Below are positions 17,482 to 25,106 of a stretch of DNA of 64,000 nucleotides, piece after piece. This DNA comes from Paenibacillus tianmuensis (GTDB lineage: Bacteria > Bacillota > Bacilli > Paenibacillales > NBRC-103111), in assembly GCF_900100345.1 (NCBI RefSeq), contig NZ_FMTT01000005.1, positions 126,184 to 190,183 of the forward strand. Direction: 5' to 3'. A model generated the notes under the pieces. That model was not told the origin of the DNA and ran no database searches. It saw nothing but the letters and a program-made list of their open reading frames with translations. The position numbers and the translations under genes are program-made. Position 1 is the stretch's first letter. Each line of letters opens with the position of its first letter.

Positions 17482-19529
17482 ATTACGCGCAGTTGCTGAT
17501 GCGGATGCCCCGCGAGCTGAAGAGCCAGCTGGAAGCGGAAACGATCTACGCGCCATGGCTTGGACAAGGAGCCTCTCTTTGTCAAATATGGACCGATCCC
17601 GTCGTGATGGAGACCGTTTGCAACCGGCTGAGCCGTTCCGAGCGTACGGTGCTTGAGGCGGTTGTGCGGCGAATTAGCAGCGAGCCGTTCGACGATGCGG
17701 AATTGGAGCGGGCGGCAGTCGGCCCCTTGTCCGGGGCTGAGGTAAAAATGGGTCTGGCCGGATTGCTTCGCAAGGGCATCGTATTTTCATTTCTCAAAAC
17801 ATGGGGCGAGCCTTTGTATTTAATGCCGGAGGACGGATTTGCCTGCTGGCAGTCGGTTCTATTTCCCGAAATGTCCTCCGGGCTCGGCGAGTCGCCGGGA
17901 AGCGCAGGATTGAGCCCGGCACCGGCCCTGCCCGCCGAGCCGAATCTGGCCCGCGATTTGTTTTATACGATGGTGCTTGCCGCAGAACAGGGGCTAAAGC
18001 TGACCAAAAACGGAACTTTGCACAAAAAGCAGCTTCAGAAATTGTCCGAACGGGTGCGGCTCCGGGAAGAAGCTCTTGAGCCGCTTTCGCTGAAATATGC
18101 GTATGCCGATACGTATTCCCCGAAAATTGCGTTGGTGCTGGATATGCTTTTGCGGCTGCAGCTTGTCGTTTCGGAAGACGAGGAGCTTAAGCTGGGCGTC
18201 GAAGCAGTAGACGCTTTTCTGGACAAGCCGCTGGCTGCGCAGATGCGCCGTTTGTACTCTCTTTGGAAAACGCTGGCGCTTCCTGCCGCGGCGTGGCAGC
18301 AGCACGCCGTGTGCCTTCTGGAGCGCGTAACCGACGGGACATGGATAACGGCGGAGCAACTGCTGGAACGGTTGGAGACGTTCGGTCTACTGCCGGGGAC
18401 GTTGGAGTGCGGGGAAAGAGCCGAGCGCACCCGGTATTTGCTCAGGCTGTGGCTGGAGCCGCTCGCTGCGCTGGGATTTCTGGAGCAAGGCTCCGATCCG
18501 ATCGGCGGGCCGGTAACCTACCGATGGACGTTTCCACTCGGTTTGCGAGATGAGCTGGCTGGGGAGGACGAAGCAGAAGACGGCGGCTTAATGGTTCAGC
18601 CTGATTTTGAACTTCTGGTGCCCCCGGATGTCGCGGGCAAAGTGCGTTGGGAGCTTTGCTGCTTGGCCGATCTGGTGGCGCGGGATCAGGTAAGTGTCTA
18701 TAAATTGTCGAAGGAAAGCGTCAAACGGGCTCTGGAGAATGGCCGCACGGCTGCGGAAATATGCGATTTTCTGGAGCGTCACGCGCTCTACGGCGTACCG
18801 GACCATGTCCGGTTAAGCATCGGGCAGTGGGCGAAGCCGTACGGCAAAACCGTCTTTACCCAAGCGCTGCTGCTTCGCTGCGCCGATGATGAAACCGCCC
18901 GAACGGTAGCCAAGCTGCCAGCCGCTTCCCCGTACGTGAAGGAAATGCTGAATGGGAGGGATTTTCTTATTGCGGCCGCAGACGCAAAGCCGCTTGCTGT
19001 TGCTTTGGAAAAAGCGGGCTTTATGCCCGGGCTGCCTGCTTTCCCGGCGGCTCAAACGGAAACGGATGGGGAAATGAGAGCAAGCCGCTTCCCGAAGCTG
19101 TCTGCCGAACAGACCGTATCCGTAAAGAAGCTGCATACCGTCGAGCCGCTGGACAAAGGGCTTATTTACTCGAGAAATTCCGTCGGTTTCCTCAGACTGC
19201 AGACACGGCTGCCGGAAACCTCCGACGTTTATCCTTCTTTGCAGGATATTCCGCCGACGTGGCTTCGAGATTATCGGAACTATCATGTATCGACCCGCAA
19301 AGAAATCGTTGAAAAGGCGATCGAGATGCGGTCGGTGTTGCAAATCCGCAAAAATGGCGCCGACTTTCGCATCGTTCCCCGCAAAGTGCAGGAAACGCGG
19401 GGAACCTGGTGCATGACCGGACTCGGTTTGTCAGGCGGCGCGCAGGACGAAACGTCGGAGGTACGCTGGCTGGCGGAGGAGTGGCAGGAAATGCGGCTGA
19501 TTCTTCCCGGGATAAACGATAAATATTAA
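17478..19529 (+). CDS. Helicase-associated (XPB partner) protein
   Basis: A 683-residue protein translated from an ATG overlapping the stop of the XPB gene (ATGA), with AAGGAGG upstream. It has no Walker motifs. Residues about 405-480 (VYKLSKESVKRALENG, FLERHALYGVP, IGQWAKPYGK) align with the N-terminal domain of the XPB protein next door, including the shared FL-x-RH-x(2)-GVP core. The family is annotated elsewhere as helicase C-terminal/XPB-associated domain, and similar gene pairs occur in actinobacteria. N-terminal and middle regions look like winged-helix repeats, but I cannot verify this. It is probably an obligate XPB cofactor, analogous in role to Bax1 or XPG partners; that is inference. 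Confidence 0.8.
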   Translation: MNYAQLLMRMPRELKSQLEAETIYAPWLGQGASLCQIWTDPVVMETVCNRLSRSERTVLEAVVRRISSEPFDDAELERAAVGPLSGAEVKMGLAGLLRKGIVFSFLKTWGEPLYLMPEDGFACWQSVLFPEMSSGLGESPGSAGLSPAPALPAEPNLARDLFYTMVLAAEQGLKLTKNGTLHKKQLQKLSERVRLREEALEPLSLKYAYADTYSPKIALVLDMLLRLQLVVSEDEELKLGVEAVDAFLDKPLAAQMRRLYSLWKTLALPAAAWQQHAVCLLERVTDGTWITAEQLLERLETFGLLPGTLECGERAERTRYLLRLWLEPLAALGFLEQGSDPIGGPVTYRWTFPLGLRDELAGEDEAEDGGLMVQPDFELLVPPDVAGKVRWELCCLADLVARDQVSVYKLSKESVKRALENGRTAAEICDFLERHALYGVPDHVRLSIGQWAKPYGKTVFTQALLLRCADDETARTVAKLPAASPYVKEMLNGRDFLIAAADAKPLAVALEKAGFMPGLPAFPAAQTETDGEMRASRFPKLSAEQTVSVKKLHTVEPLDKGLIYSRNSVGFLRLQTRLPETSDVYPSLQDIPPTWLRDYRNYHVSTRKEIVEKAIEMRSVLQIRKNGADFRIVPRKVQETRGTWCMTGLGLSGGAQDETSEVRWLAEEWQEMRLILPGINDKY

Positions 19530-19618
19530 TTCAGCACGACTGTCCTCGAGTATGGTATGATAAACATGTCTGACATGGTCTGACGCATCATACCCGAATG
19601 AAAGGACGGTGCTGCCGC

Positions 19619-20065
19619 ATGGCGGTAACGGAGACGCATACGCTCGACATGTCTGCCATACTGCTTGGGTCATATGAGCTGGCTGACCGCATCAAGTTCT
19701 CCGCAGAAACAGCGGATTATTTATATTGGAAACAGCGCAAGGATGCAGACGAGGAAGTTCGGCAGTTGGTGAAGGAGTTTGCGAAAGCCAAGGAATTGTT
19801 CGAGGAGTGCGAACGCTTCGGACATTTTCATCCGAACTATCATGAGGCACTTGACCGGGTCAAGGCGGTTCAGGAACGGCTTGATGCCGTAGAATCCGTC
19901 CTGCGCTTCAAGGAAGCGGAGAAACGGTTGGATAACTTGCTGTACGACGTATCGGAGATCATCGCACGTTCCGTATCGGATACGATCAAGGTGCCTTCGA
20001 ACGATCCGCTTGCAGCCGGTGTAGGCTGCTCCTCCGGAGGAAGCTGCAGTGGCAAGTGCGGTTAA
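19619..20065 (+). CDS. ylbF: YlbF family regulator (Y-complex subunit)
   Basis: A 148-residue helical protein, equal in length to B. subtilis YlbF. YlbF, YmcA and YaaT form the Y-complex that directs RNase Y cleavage and supports competence, biofilm formation and sporulation. The C-terminal tail carries Cys137, Cys143 and Cys147, consistent with the Fe-S clusters reported for the complex. The start ATG at 19619 has AAGGACGG upstream. ylbG is present 1.1 kb downstream, but an asparaginase gene in reverse orientation separates them. Confidence 0.9.
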   Translation: MAVTETHTLDMSAILLGSYELADRIKFSAETADYLYWKQRKDADEEVRQLVKEFAKAKELFEECERFGHFHPNYHEALDRVKAVQERLDAVESVLRFKEAEKRLDNLLYDVSEIIARSVSDTIKVPSNDPLAAGVGCSSGGSCSGKCG

Positions 20066-20071
20066 CAAGCG

Positions 20072-20103
20072 ATAAAAAGGGCCCGGGGATATCCCGGGCC
20101 CTT
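20072..20103 (-). terminator. Terminator between ylbF and asparaginase gene
   Basis: Perfect 11-bp AAGGGCCCGGG/CCCGGGCCCTT hairpin. The T run is better on the minus strand; it probably serves both directions. Confidence 0.82.
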
Positions 20104-20106
20104 GCT

Positions 20107-21126
20107 TTAGACGCGATGAAGACGGAAGACCGGTCGGACGATGCCAACCTGATCGCCGCGGCGATTGTTCACCGCCGGATGGTGGAAGCTGGCAAGCTGC
20201 GCGGCCTCTTCGGCGTTAAGCAAACCGAGTTGGAGCAGCGTTTCGGCTGCGGCGGGATAGATTGCGCGTTCGGCGCCGTCTTCGATTTTGACCGCAATGC
20301 CGATGCCCTGCTCCGGCACGGTGGCCGCATATAGGCCCTCGGCCCCCATCTTGCCAATGATGCGGCCTTGTGTCAGCTCGACGAGGCGGGTATCGAATCT
20401 TTCGCTGCCGGCTACATAGAAAGGCGCTTGCCGAATCGCTCCGATCATCGTACGGCAAGCCTCCGCCCGCTCCGGAGAAAGGCCGTCCGGCCGCCCGAGC
20501 CGCGCGTAAGCGAATGCGAGCGAGGCCAGCGGGACGGCGAATACGGGGACTCCGCAGCCGTCGGTTCCAAGCGTGATGCTTTCCGGCGGGACCCCGCACA
20601 TATCGGCGACCGTTCGGAGCATTTTTTGCTGGACAGGATGCTCGGGTGCGATATACTGTTGTATAGGAACATTCATGAGCTTGGCAAGCGCCAGCATACC
20701 AGCATGCTTGCCGGAGCAGTTGTTATGAAGCTGTCCGGGTTCGCGCCGCTCCCGCTTTATCGCATCGGCCGCGGGCTTATACATCGGCTCCTGCGGGCCG
20801 CAGCCTAGAGCGCTTTCATTCAGTCCCAGCTTTCGTAAAATCTCCAGAGCGGTTGCCGCATGCTCCGGTTCCCCTCCGTGCGAGGCGCAAAGCAGCGCAG
20901 TCTCCGATGACGTCAGCCCGAATCGCTCGCTTCCGCCGGCTTCCAGCAGCGGGATGGCTTGCAGCAGTTTGGCCGTCGAGCGGGCAAACGTGTAAAATTC
21001 CGGATTCCCGGCATACGCCAACAGTTTCCGCTCGTTATCCACCACGGCGATATGGCCACGGTGTACGCTTTCGGTCATTGATCCGCGGGAGATTTCGACT
21101 AACAATTCATTTTCCGGTGCAACCAT
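20107..21126 (-). CDS. Asparaginase II family L-asparaginase
   Basis: Hydrolyses asparagine to aspartate and ammonia; 339 residues, of the Rhizobium etli-type family unrelated to the classical EcAI/EcAII enzymes. Visible features: RSTAKLLQA, whose S-x-x-K dyad is the proposed catalytic pair; SHGGEPEH; NNCSGKHAGMLA; and TDGCGVPVFAVPL. The ATG at 21126 follows AAAGGACGGATG. Sandwiched between ylbF and ylbG but inverted, it interrupts a gene pair that is adjacent in Bacillus. It is divergent from ylbG with only 53 bases between the start codons. Confidence 0.9.
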   Translation of the reverse strand: MVAPENELLVEISRGSMTESVHRGHIAVVDNERKLLAYAGNPEFYTFARSTAKLLQAIPLLEAGGSERFGLTSSETALLCASHGGEPEHAATALEILRKLGLNESALGCGPQEPMYKPAADAIKRERREPGQLHNNCSGKHAGMLALAKLMNVPIQQYIAPEHPVQQKMLRTVADMCGVPPESITLGTDGCGVPVFAVPLASLAFAYARLGRPDGLSPERAEACRTMIGAIRQAPFYVAGSERFDTRLVELTQGRIIGKMGAEGLYAATVPEQGIGIAVKIEDGAERAIYPAAAETLLQLGLLNAEEAAQLASFHHPAVNNRRGDQVGIVRPVFRLHRV

Positions 21127-21179
21127 CGTTCATCCGTCCTTTCCTGATTCTATAGCAAACAGAAAGAAGGTCATTGTCC

Positions 21180-21446
21180 ATGTTTACCGAGCGAAGCGGC
21201 ATTATTGTCTGGGTAAGCGATTTGAAAGCGGCCGGCAAGCATTTGGAGAAATATGGTAATATCCATTTTATTTCCAAAAGACTGCACTATGCCGCGATGT
21301 ACGTTTATTCCAGCCGTCTGGACGAAACGGTGAAGCAGCTTCAAAAGCTGCCGTTTGTAAAAAAAGTGGAACGCTCGTATCGAAACGAGATCAAAACTGA
21401 GTATAACAGCAACGTTCCGGATAAGACAAGGTTCTATTCCCTATAA
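21180..21446 (+). CDS. ylbG: YlbG family protein
   Basis: An 88-residue cytoplasmic protein of unknown function (DUF2129), matching B. subtilis YlbG: ERSGIIVWVSDLKAAGKHLEKYG, then KRLHYAAMYV and a KLPFVKKVERSYR tail. The ATG at 21180 sits nine bases after AAGAAGG; a TTG six bases earlier is too close to the ribosome site. A terminator follows. Confidence 0.9.
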   Translation: MFTERSGIIVWVSDLKAAGKHLEKYGNIHFISKRLHYAAMYVYSSRLDETVKQLQKLPFVKKVERSYRNEIKTEYNSNVPDKTRFYSL

Positions 21447-21483
21447 TCTCGGAGCGAATATACGATCATAGCTTACGATAGGA

Positions 21484-21520
21484 AAGGAGCTTCTGTGCGC
21501 AGAAGCTCTTTTCTTTTTTT
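21484..21520 (+). terminator. Terminator after ylbG
   Basis: GAGCTTCTG/CAGAAGCTC hairpin followed by TTTTC and TTTTTTT. Confidence 0.88.
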
Positions 21521-21672
21521 GGCATGCGCACCCTAGGCAAGCAGCAAGTTCTGGCTCCGGGTTTCTAAAGTTTTTTTAATTTGATTCTCGAGTTGGAATA
21601 AGGCAAAATAATAGGTGGCTTGATGTGTACATAGGGTAACGGAACTATTTTTGTAGGAAAGGGGTTGGGAAG

Positions 21673-22113
21673 TTGAACGGAGGGAAAGTCGACGGCCGGG
21701 AACAAAAAAAAGTATCGCGCAACGGGCTGCTTAGAGGCAAGCCGATTGCGGATATCGTCGTCACCCATCACGCTCGCAGTCGATGGGTCGATCGAGTGGA
21801 AACGGAGAAGACAGGCTTTCACGACATTACGGCTTTTTTGTGGAGCAAGCTGAAGTCGAACTCGATCCAACCCTACTACAAAAACGAGCAGGATGTTTAC
21901 CTGATCGATGAGGATTTGGTCATGGTCGCAGAATTTGTCAAGCTGGACGCTTCGGAATCGGCGGTGGAAGCGGAGGCGTATAAAATGATCGTCGTCACGT
22001 TCCTCGGAAGGATGTCGGAGACGATGGAGCTGCGGGATTTGCGCTCCTATTATTCCTGGCTTCGCCATTCGCGGCGCATGACGCTGATCAAGAACAGCCG
22101 TAAACGAAGATAA
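21673..22113 (+). CDS. Hypothetical basic protein
   Basis: A 146-residue soluble protein I do not recognise. It begins at TTG 21673, after AGGAAAGGGG. It is strongly basic at both ends (GREQKKVSRNGLLRGK and a SRKRR-rich tail). The segment DIVVTHHARSRWVDRV near residue 28 faintly resembles the His-Ala-x-x-Arg opening of small RelE/BrnT or DUF4258-like proteins, but the rest does not clearly fit. A terminator follows directly. It lies between ylbG and a LysR regulator and appears monocistronic. Confidence 0.72.
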   Translation: MNGGKVDGREQKKVSRNGLLRGKPIADIVVTHHARSRWVDRVETEKTGFHDITAFLWSKLKSNSIQPYYKNEQDVYLIDEDLVMVAEFVKLDASESAVEAEAYKMIVVTFLGRMSETMELRDLRSYYSWLRHSRRMTLIKNSRKRR

Positions 22114-22127
22114 GATGCAAAGATTCG

Positions 22128-22156
22128 AGCATGCCGGGAATCCGGCATGCTTTTTG
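22128..22156 (+). terminator. Terminator after hypothetical gene
   Basis: Perfect AGCATGCCGG/CCGGCATGCT hairpin, four-base loop, then TTTTT. Confidence 0.9.
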
Positions 22157-22270
22157 GCGCTTTCCCGCCCACAAGAAAACCTACCGCTGATTTTCGGTCG
22201 CGCATCCTTGAATAGCTTCGATTAAGGTTTTCTTATATAATGGGGCTACAACGCTTGTGGAGGAATCGTT

Positions 22271-23182
22271 ATGGCGCTTAACTTTCACCAGCTTCATATT
22301 TTTCATACCGTTGCGGAGAAGGGGAGCTTCTCCTATGCCGCGCAGGCGCTGCACATGACACAGCCGGCGGTGACGATGCAGGTACAGTCGCTTGAGGACT
22401 ATTTCGGGACGAAGTTGTTCGTGCGGTCGACCAAACGGGTCGAGCTGACCGAAGCTGGCCGGACGTTGCTGCCGTTCGCGTCTCGCAGCATTGAGCTGAT
22501 GAGGGAAACCGACATTCGGATGTCCAAATTCACGCATATGCTGGAAGGCCGGCTGCATCTGGGCGCGAGCTTAACGGTGGGGGAATATGTTTTGCCCCGG
22601 CTGCTCGGACCGTTCGGGCAAGAATACCCGAGCATCTCCGTCAGCATGAAGGTCATCAATACGAAGCAAATTTTGGAGGAAGTGCTCAGTCATCAGTTGA
22701 CCTTCGGCTTAGTGGAGGCCGAGGTGAATCATCCGGACGTGCATACGGAAGCTGTGTTGAATGACGAATTGAAGCTGATCGTGCCGAGGCTTCACCCGCT
22801 TGCCGAGCGTGAGCAGATCGGGCTGGAGGAGCTTGCAAAGTATCCGTTTGTTTTGCGGGAGCAGGGGTCGGGAACGCGCAAGGTGATGGAGGAGGAGCTG
22901 GCCCGGGCCGGCTGCGATGTGTCCGCCTTGAAAATTGTGATGGAGCTTGGCAGTACAGGGGCGGTGAAATCGGCCGTAGAGGCCGGACTCGGCATCTCGA
23001 TCGTATCTCAATCCTCCGTTAAGCATGAAGCCGCGCTCGGCGTATTGCAGGTAAAGAACGTCGAAGGGGTTTCCTTCGCCCGCAGCTTTCATGCCATATA
23101 TTTAAGCTCTACGCTGCTCCCCATCTCGGCCGTGACCTTCATGACCTTTTTGCGGGAGCGCGATTTAAGCCAGTGGTTATAA
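22271..23182 (+). CDS. LysR family transcriptional regulator (CysL-like)
   Basis: DNA-binding regulator of 303 residues. The N-terminal winged helix-turn-helix reads FHQLHIFHTVAEKGSFSYAAQALHMTQPAVTMQVQ, interrupted here only for length, followed by the linker helix and a periplasmic-binding-like effector domain (about 90-300). Overall similarity is to CysL/YwfK, which activates sulfite reductase genes in B. subtilis, but no cysJI genes are nearby, so the target is unknown. The ATG at 22271 follows GTGGAGG. A TATAAT-like -10 lies about 35 bases upstream. The gene ends 38 bases before the PHP gene. Confidence 0.9.
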   Translation: MALNFHQLHIFHTVAEKGSFSYAAQALHMTQPAVTMQVQSLEDYFGTKLFVRSTKRVELTEAGRTLLPFASRSIELMRETDIRMSKFTHMLEGRLHLGASLTVGEYVLPRLLGPFGQEYPSISVSMKVINTKQILEEVLSHQLTFGLVEAEVNHPDVHTEAVLNDELKLIVPRLHPLAEREQIGLEELAKYPFVLREQGSGTRKVMEEELARAGCDVSALKIVMELGSTGAVKSAVEAGLGISIVSQSSVKHEAALGVLQVKNVEGVSFARSFHAIYLSSTLLPISAVTFMTFLRERDLSQWL

Positions 23183-23220
23183 AAGACTTTTATGAGAAAA
23201 AAAGGGAGGTCTGTGGTTCT

Positions 23221-24069
23221 ATGGCATTTGCAGATTTACATACGCATACGTTGGCCTCGGACGGTACGAGGCCGCCCGCCGACAATGTCAGGCTGGCTGC
23301 CGAGGCGGGGCTCGCAGCGGTAGCAATCACCGACCATGATACGGTCGGCGGACTCCGGGAGGCGATGGAAGCGGGCTTGAAGTACGGTATCGCCGTCGTG
23401 CCGGGCGTGGAGATCAGCACTGTCCATGCCGGACAGGACATTCATGTGCTCGGTTACTGGATCGACGATACGGACCCTCGGTTTCTGTCGAGGCTTGCGG
23501 AGCTGAGAGAAGTGCGCAATCGGCGCAACGAAATGATCGTGAACAAGCTTCAAGAGCTGGGGCTGTCCGTCTCGATGGACGACGTGCTCGAATCGCTGCG
23601 GACCTCGAAAAAAGCGGGCGACACCGTAGGCCGTCCGCATATCGGGGATGCTTTGGTGCGCAAAGGGTATGTAAACTCGATGGCCGAAGCGTTTGACCGT
23701 TATTTGGCCAAAGGGGCGGCAGCCTATGTGAATCCGCCCCGCATCACGCCGCAGCAGGCGGTGGAGTGGATTCTGGAGGCCGGGGGAGCCCCGGTGCTGG
23801 CGCATCCGGGGCTGTACGGGCAGGACGAGCTGATCCCGCTGCTTGCAGAAGTGGGACTCGTTGGTGTGGAAGCATTCCATTCCGACCATACGCCGGAGCA
23901 GGAAGCGCATTATGAAGCGCTGGCTGCCGAACACGGTTTGTTGGTAACGGCGGGGTCGGATTACCATGGCGAACGGGGCGGCGTCGTGTTCCATGCGCCG
24001 ATCGGGGCGCGCCGCGTCGCTGCGGACATCGTAGATCGGCTATTCGAACGAAGGGGGATGCGGTCATGA
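23221..24069 (+). CDS. PHP-domain phosphoesterase (TrpH/RNase AM-like)
   Basis: A 282-residue PHP-family metal hydrolase. The motifs DLHTHTLASDG (residues 5-15), AITDHDT, PGVEIS, the HPG-containing APVLAHPGLYG and the late GSDYHGE supply the His and Asp metal ligands. Relatives such as E. coli YciV (RNase AM) trim 3'-phosphoadenosine-type nucleotides and the 5' ends of RNAs. The ATG at 23221 has AGGGAGG about 11 bases upstream. Its stop overlaps the galU start (ATGA), so the two are translationally coupled. Confidence 0.9.
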   Translation: MAFADLHTHTLASDGTRPPADNVRLAAEAGLAAVAITDHDTVGGLREAMEAGLKYGIAVVPGVEISTVHAGQDIHVLGYWIDDTDPRFLSRLAELREVRNRRNEMIVNKLQELGLSVSMDDVLESLRTSKKAGDTVGRPHIGDALVRKGYVNSMAEAFDRYLAKGAAAYVNPPRITPQQAVEWILEAGGAPVLAHPGLYGQDELIPLLAEVGLVGVEAFHSDHTPEQEAHYEALAAEHGLLVTAGSDYHGERGGVVFHAPIGARRVAADIVDRLFERRGMRS

Positions 24070-24932
24070 CCGTACGCAAAGCGATTATTCCGGCTGCGGG
24101 CCTCGGTACCCGATTTTTGCCGGCCACCAAAGCGCAGCCGAAGGAGATGCTGCCGATCGTCGACAAGCCGGCGATTCAATATATCGTAGAGGAAGCCATT
24201 TCGTCCGGTATTGAAGACATCATGGTCATTACCGGGCGCAACAAGCGGGCCATCGAGGACCATTTCGACAAATCGGTGGAGCTTGAGGCCATTCTCGAAG
24301 AAAAAGGAAATCAGGAGCTGCTCGGCATCGTACGGTCCGTATCGAATCTGGCTGACGTTCATTACATTCGTCAGAAGCAGCCGCTCGGGCTCGGTCACGC
24401 GGTGCTCTGCGCCCGCAAGTTTATTGGCAATGAGCCGTTTGCCGTGCTGCTTGGAGACGATATCATTCAATCGGAGCCGCCTTGTCTGAAGCAAATGATC
24501 GACCTGCATGAGGCGACGAACACGTCGGTGATCGCTTGCCAGGAAGTGCCTTGGGACGACGTGGACAAATACGGGATCATCTCGCCCTTGGCGGGGCAGC
24601 ATTCGCATCGTTATATCGACGGCTTGATCGAGAAGCCGGAACGCGGGCAAGCCCCGTCCAACTGGGCGATTATCGGGCGGTATATTCTGACTCCGGATAT
24701 TTTCAATATACTCGAGCACAGCGAGCCTGGCCGTGGCGGCGAGATTCAATTGACCGACGCCCTGCAGGCGCTGAACCGGCAGCGGCAAATGGTGATGTTT
24801 CCAGTACCGGGCCGGCGCTTTGATGTTGGCGACAAGCTGGGTTACCTTGAAGCGACGATCGAGATGGCACTGGAACGGGAGGAGCTGCGCGGACCGTTCG
24901 AAAGTTATTTGCGCAAGCGCTTAGGCTTGTAG
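24066..24932 (+). CDS. galU: UTP-glucose-1-phosphate uridylyltransferase
   Basis: Makes UDP-glucose from UTP and glucose-1-phosphate for teichoic acid, glycolipid and exopolysaccharide synthesis. The 288-residue product carries the nucleotidyltransferase signature AAGLGTRFLPATKAQPKEM at the N-terminus, the LLGDDI metal-binding motif, and FDVGDKLGYLEA near the C-terminus. The length is typical of GalU/GtaB. The start codon overlaps the stop of the PHP gene. A terminator with an imperfect GC-rich stem follows. Confidence 0.96.
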   Translation: MTVRKAIIPAAGLGTRFLPATKAQPKEMLPIVDKPAIQYIVEEAISSGIEDIMVITGRNKRAIEDHFDKSVELEAILEEKGNQELLGIVRSVSNLADVHYIRQKQPLGLGHAVLCARKFIGNEPFAVLLGDDIIQSEPPCLKQMIDLHEATNTSVIACQEVPWDDVDKYGIISPLAGQHSHRYIDGLIEKPERGQAPSNWAIIGRYILTPDIFNILEHSEPGRGGEIQLTDALQALNRQRQMVMFPVPGRRFDVGDKLGYLEATIEMALEREELRGPFESYLRKRLGL

Positions 24933-24961
24933 GAACCTCATCTTTACCTTTTAAACGACAG

Positions 24962-25010
24962 ACCGTCCTTCTAGCGGAACCGTATCCGCCGAAGGGCGGT
25001 TTTTATTTTG
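24962..25010 (+). terminator. Terminator after galU
   Basis: ACCGTCCTTC..GCGG/CCGC.GAAGGGCGGT stem followed by TTTTATTTT. Confidence 0.82.
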
Positions 25011-25049
25011 GGAAAACTATCGTTATTGAATTTCCGGCACTGCCTAAAT

Positions 25050-25089
25050 GAAAAAGCACCTGTCCGCAAGACTGCGGATTCAGGTGCTC
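25050..25089 (-). terminator. Terminator after rqcH
   Basis: Minus-strand AGCACCTG..TCCGCA/TGCGGA.AGGTGCT hairpin followed by TTTTT. Confidence 0.85.
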
Positions 25090-25106
25090 TTGCTCGCTGC
25101 ACGGGC

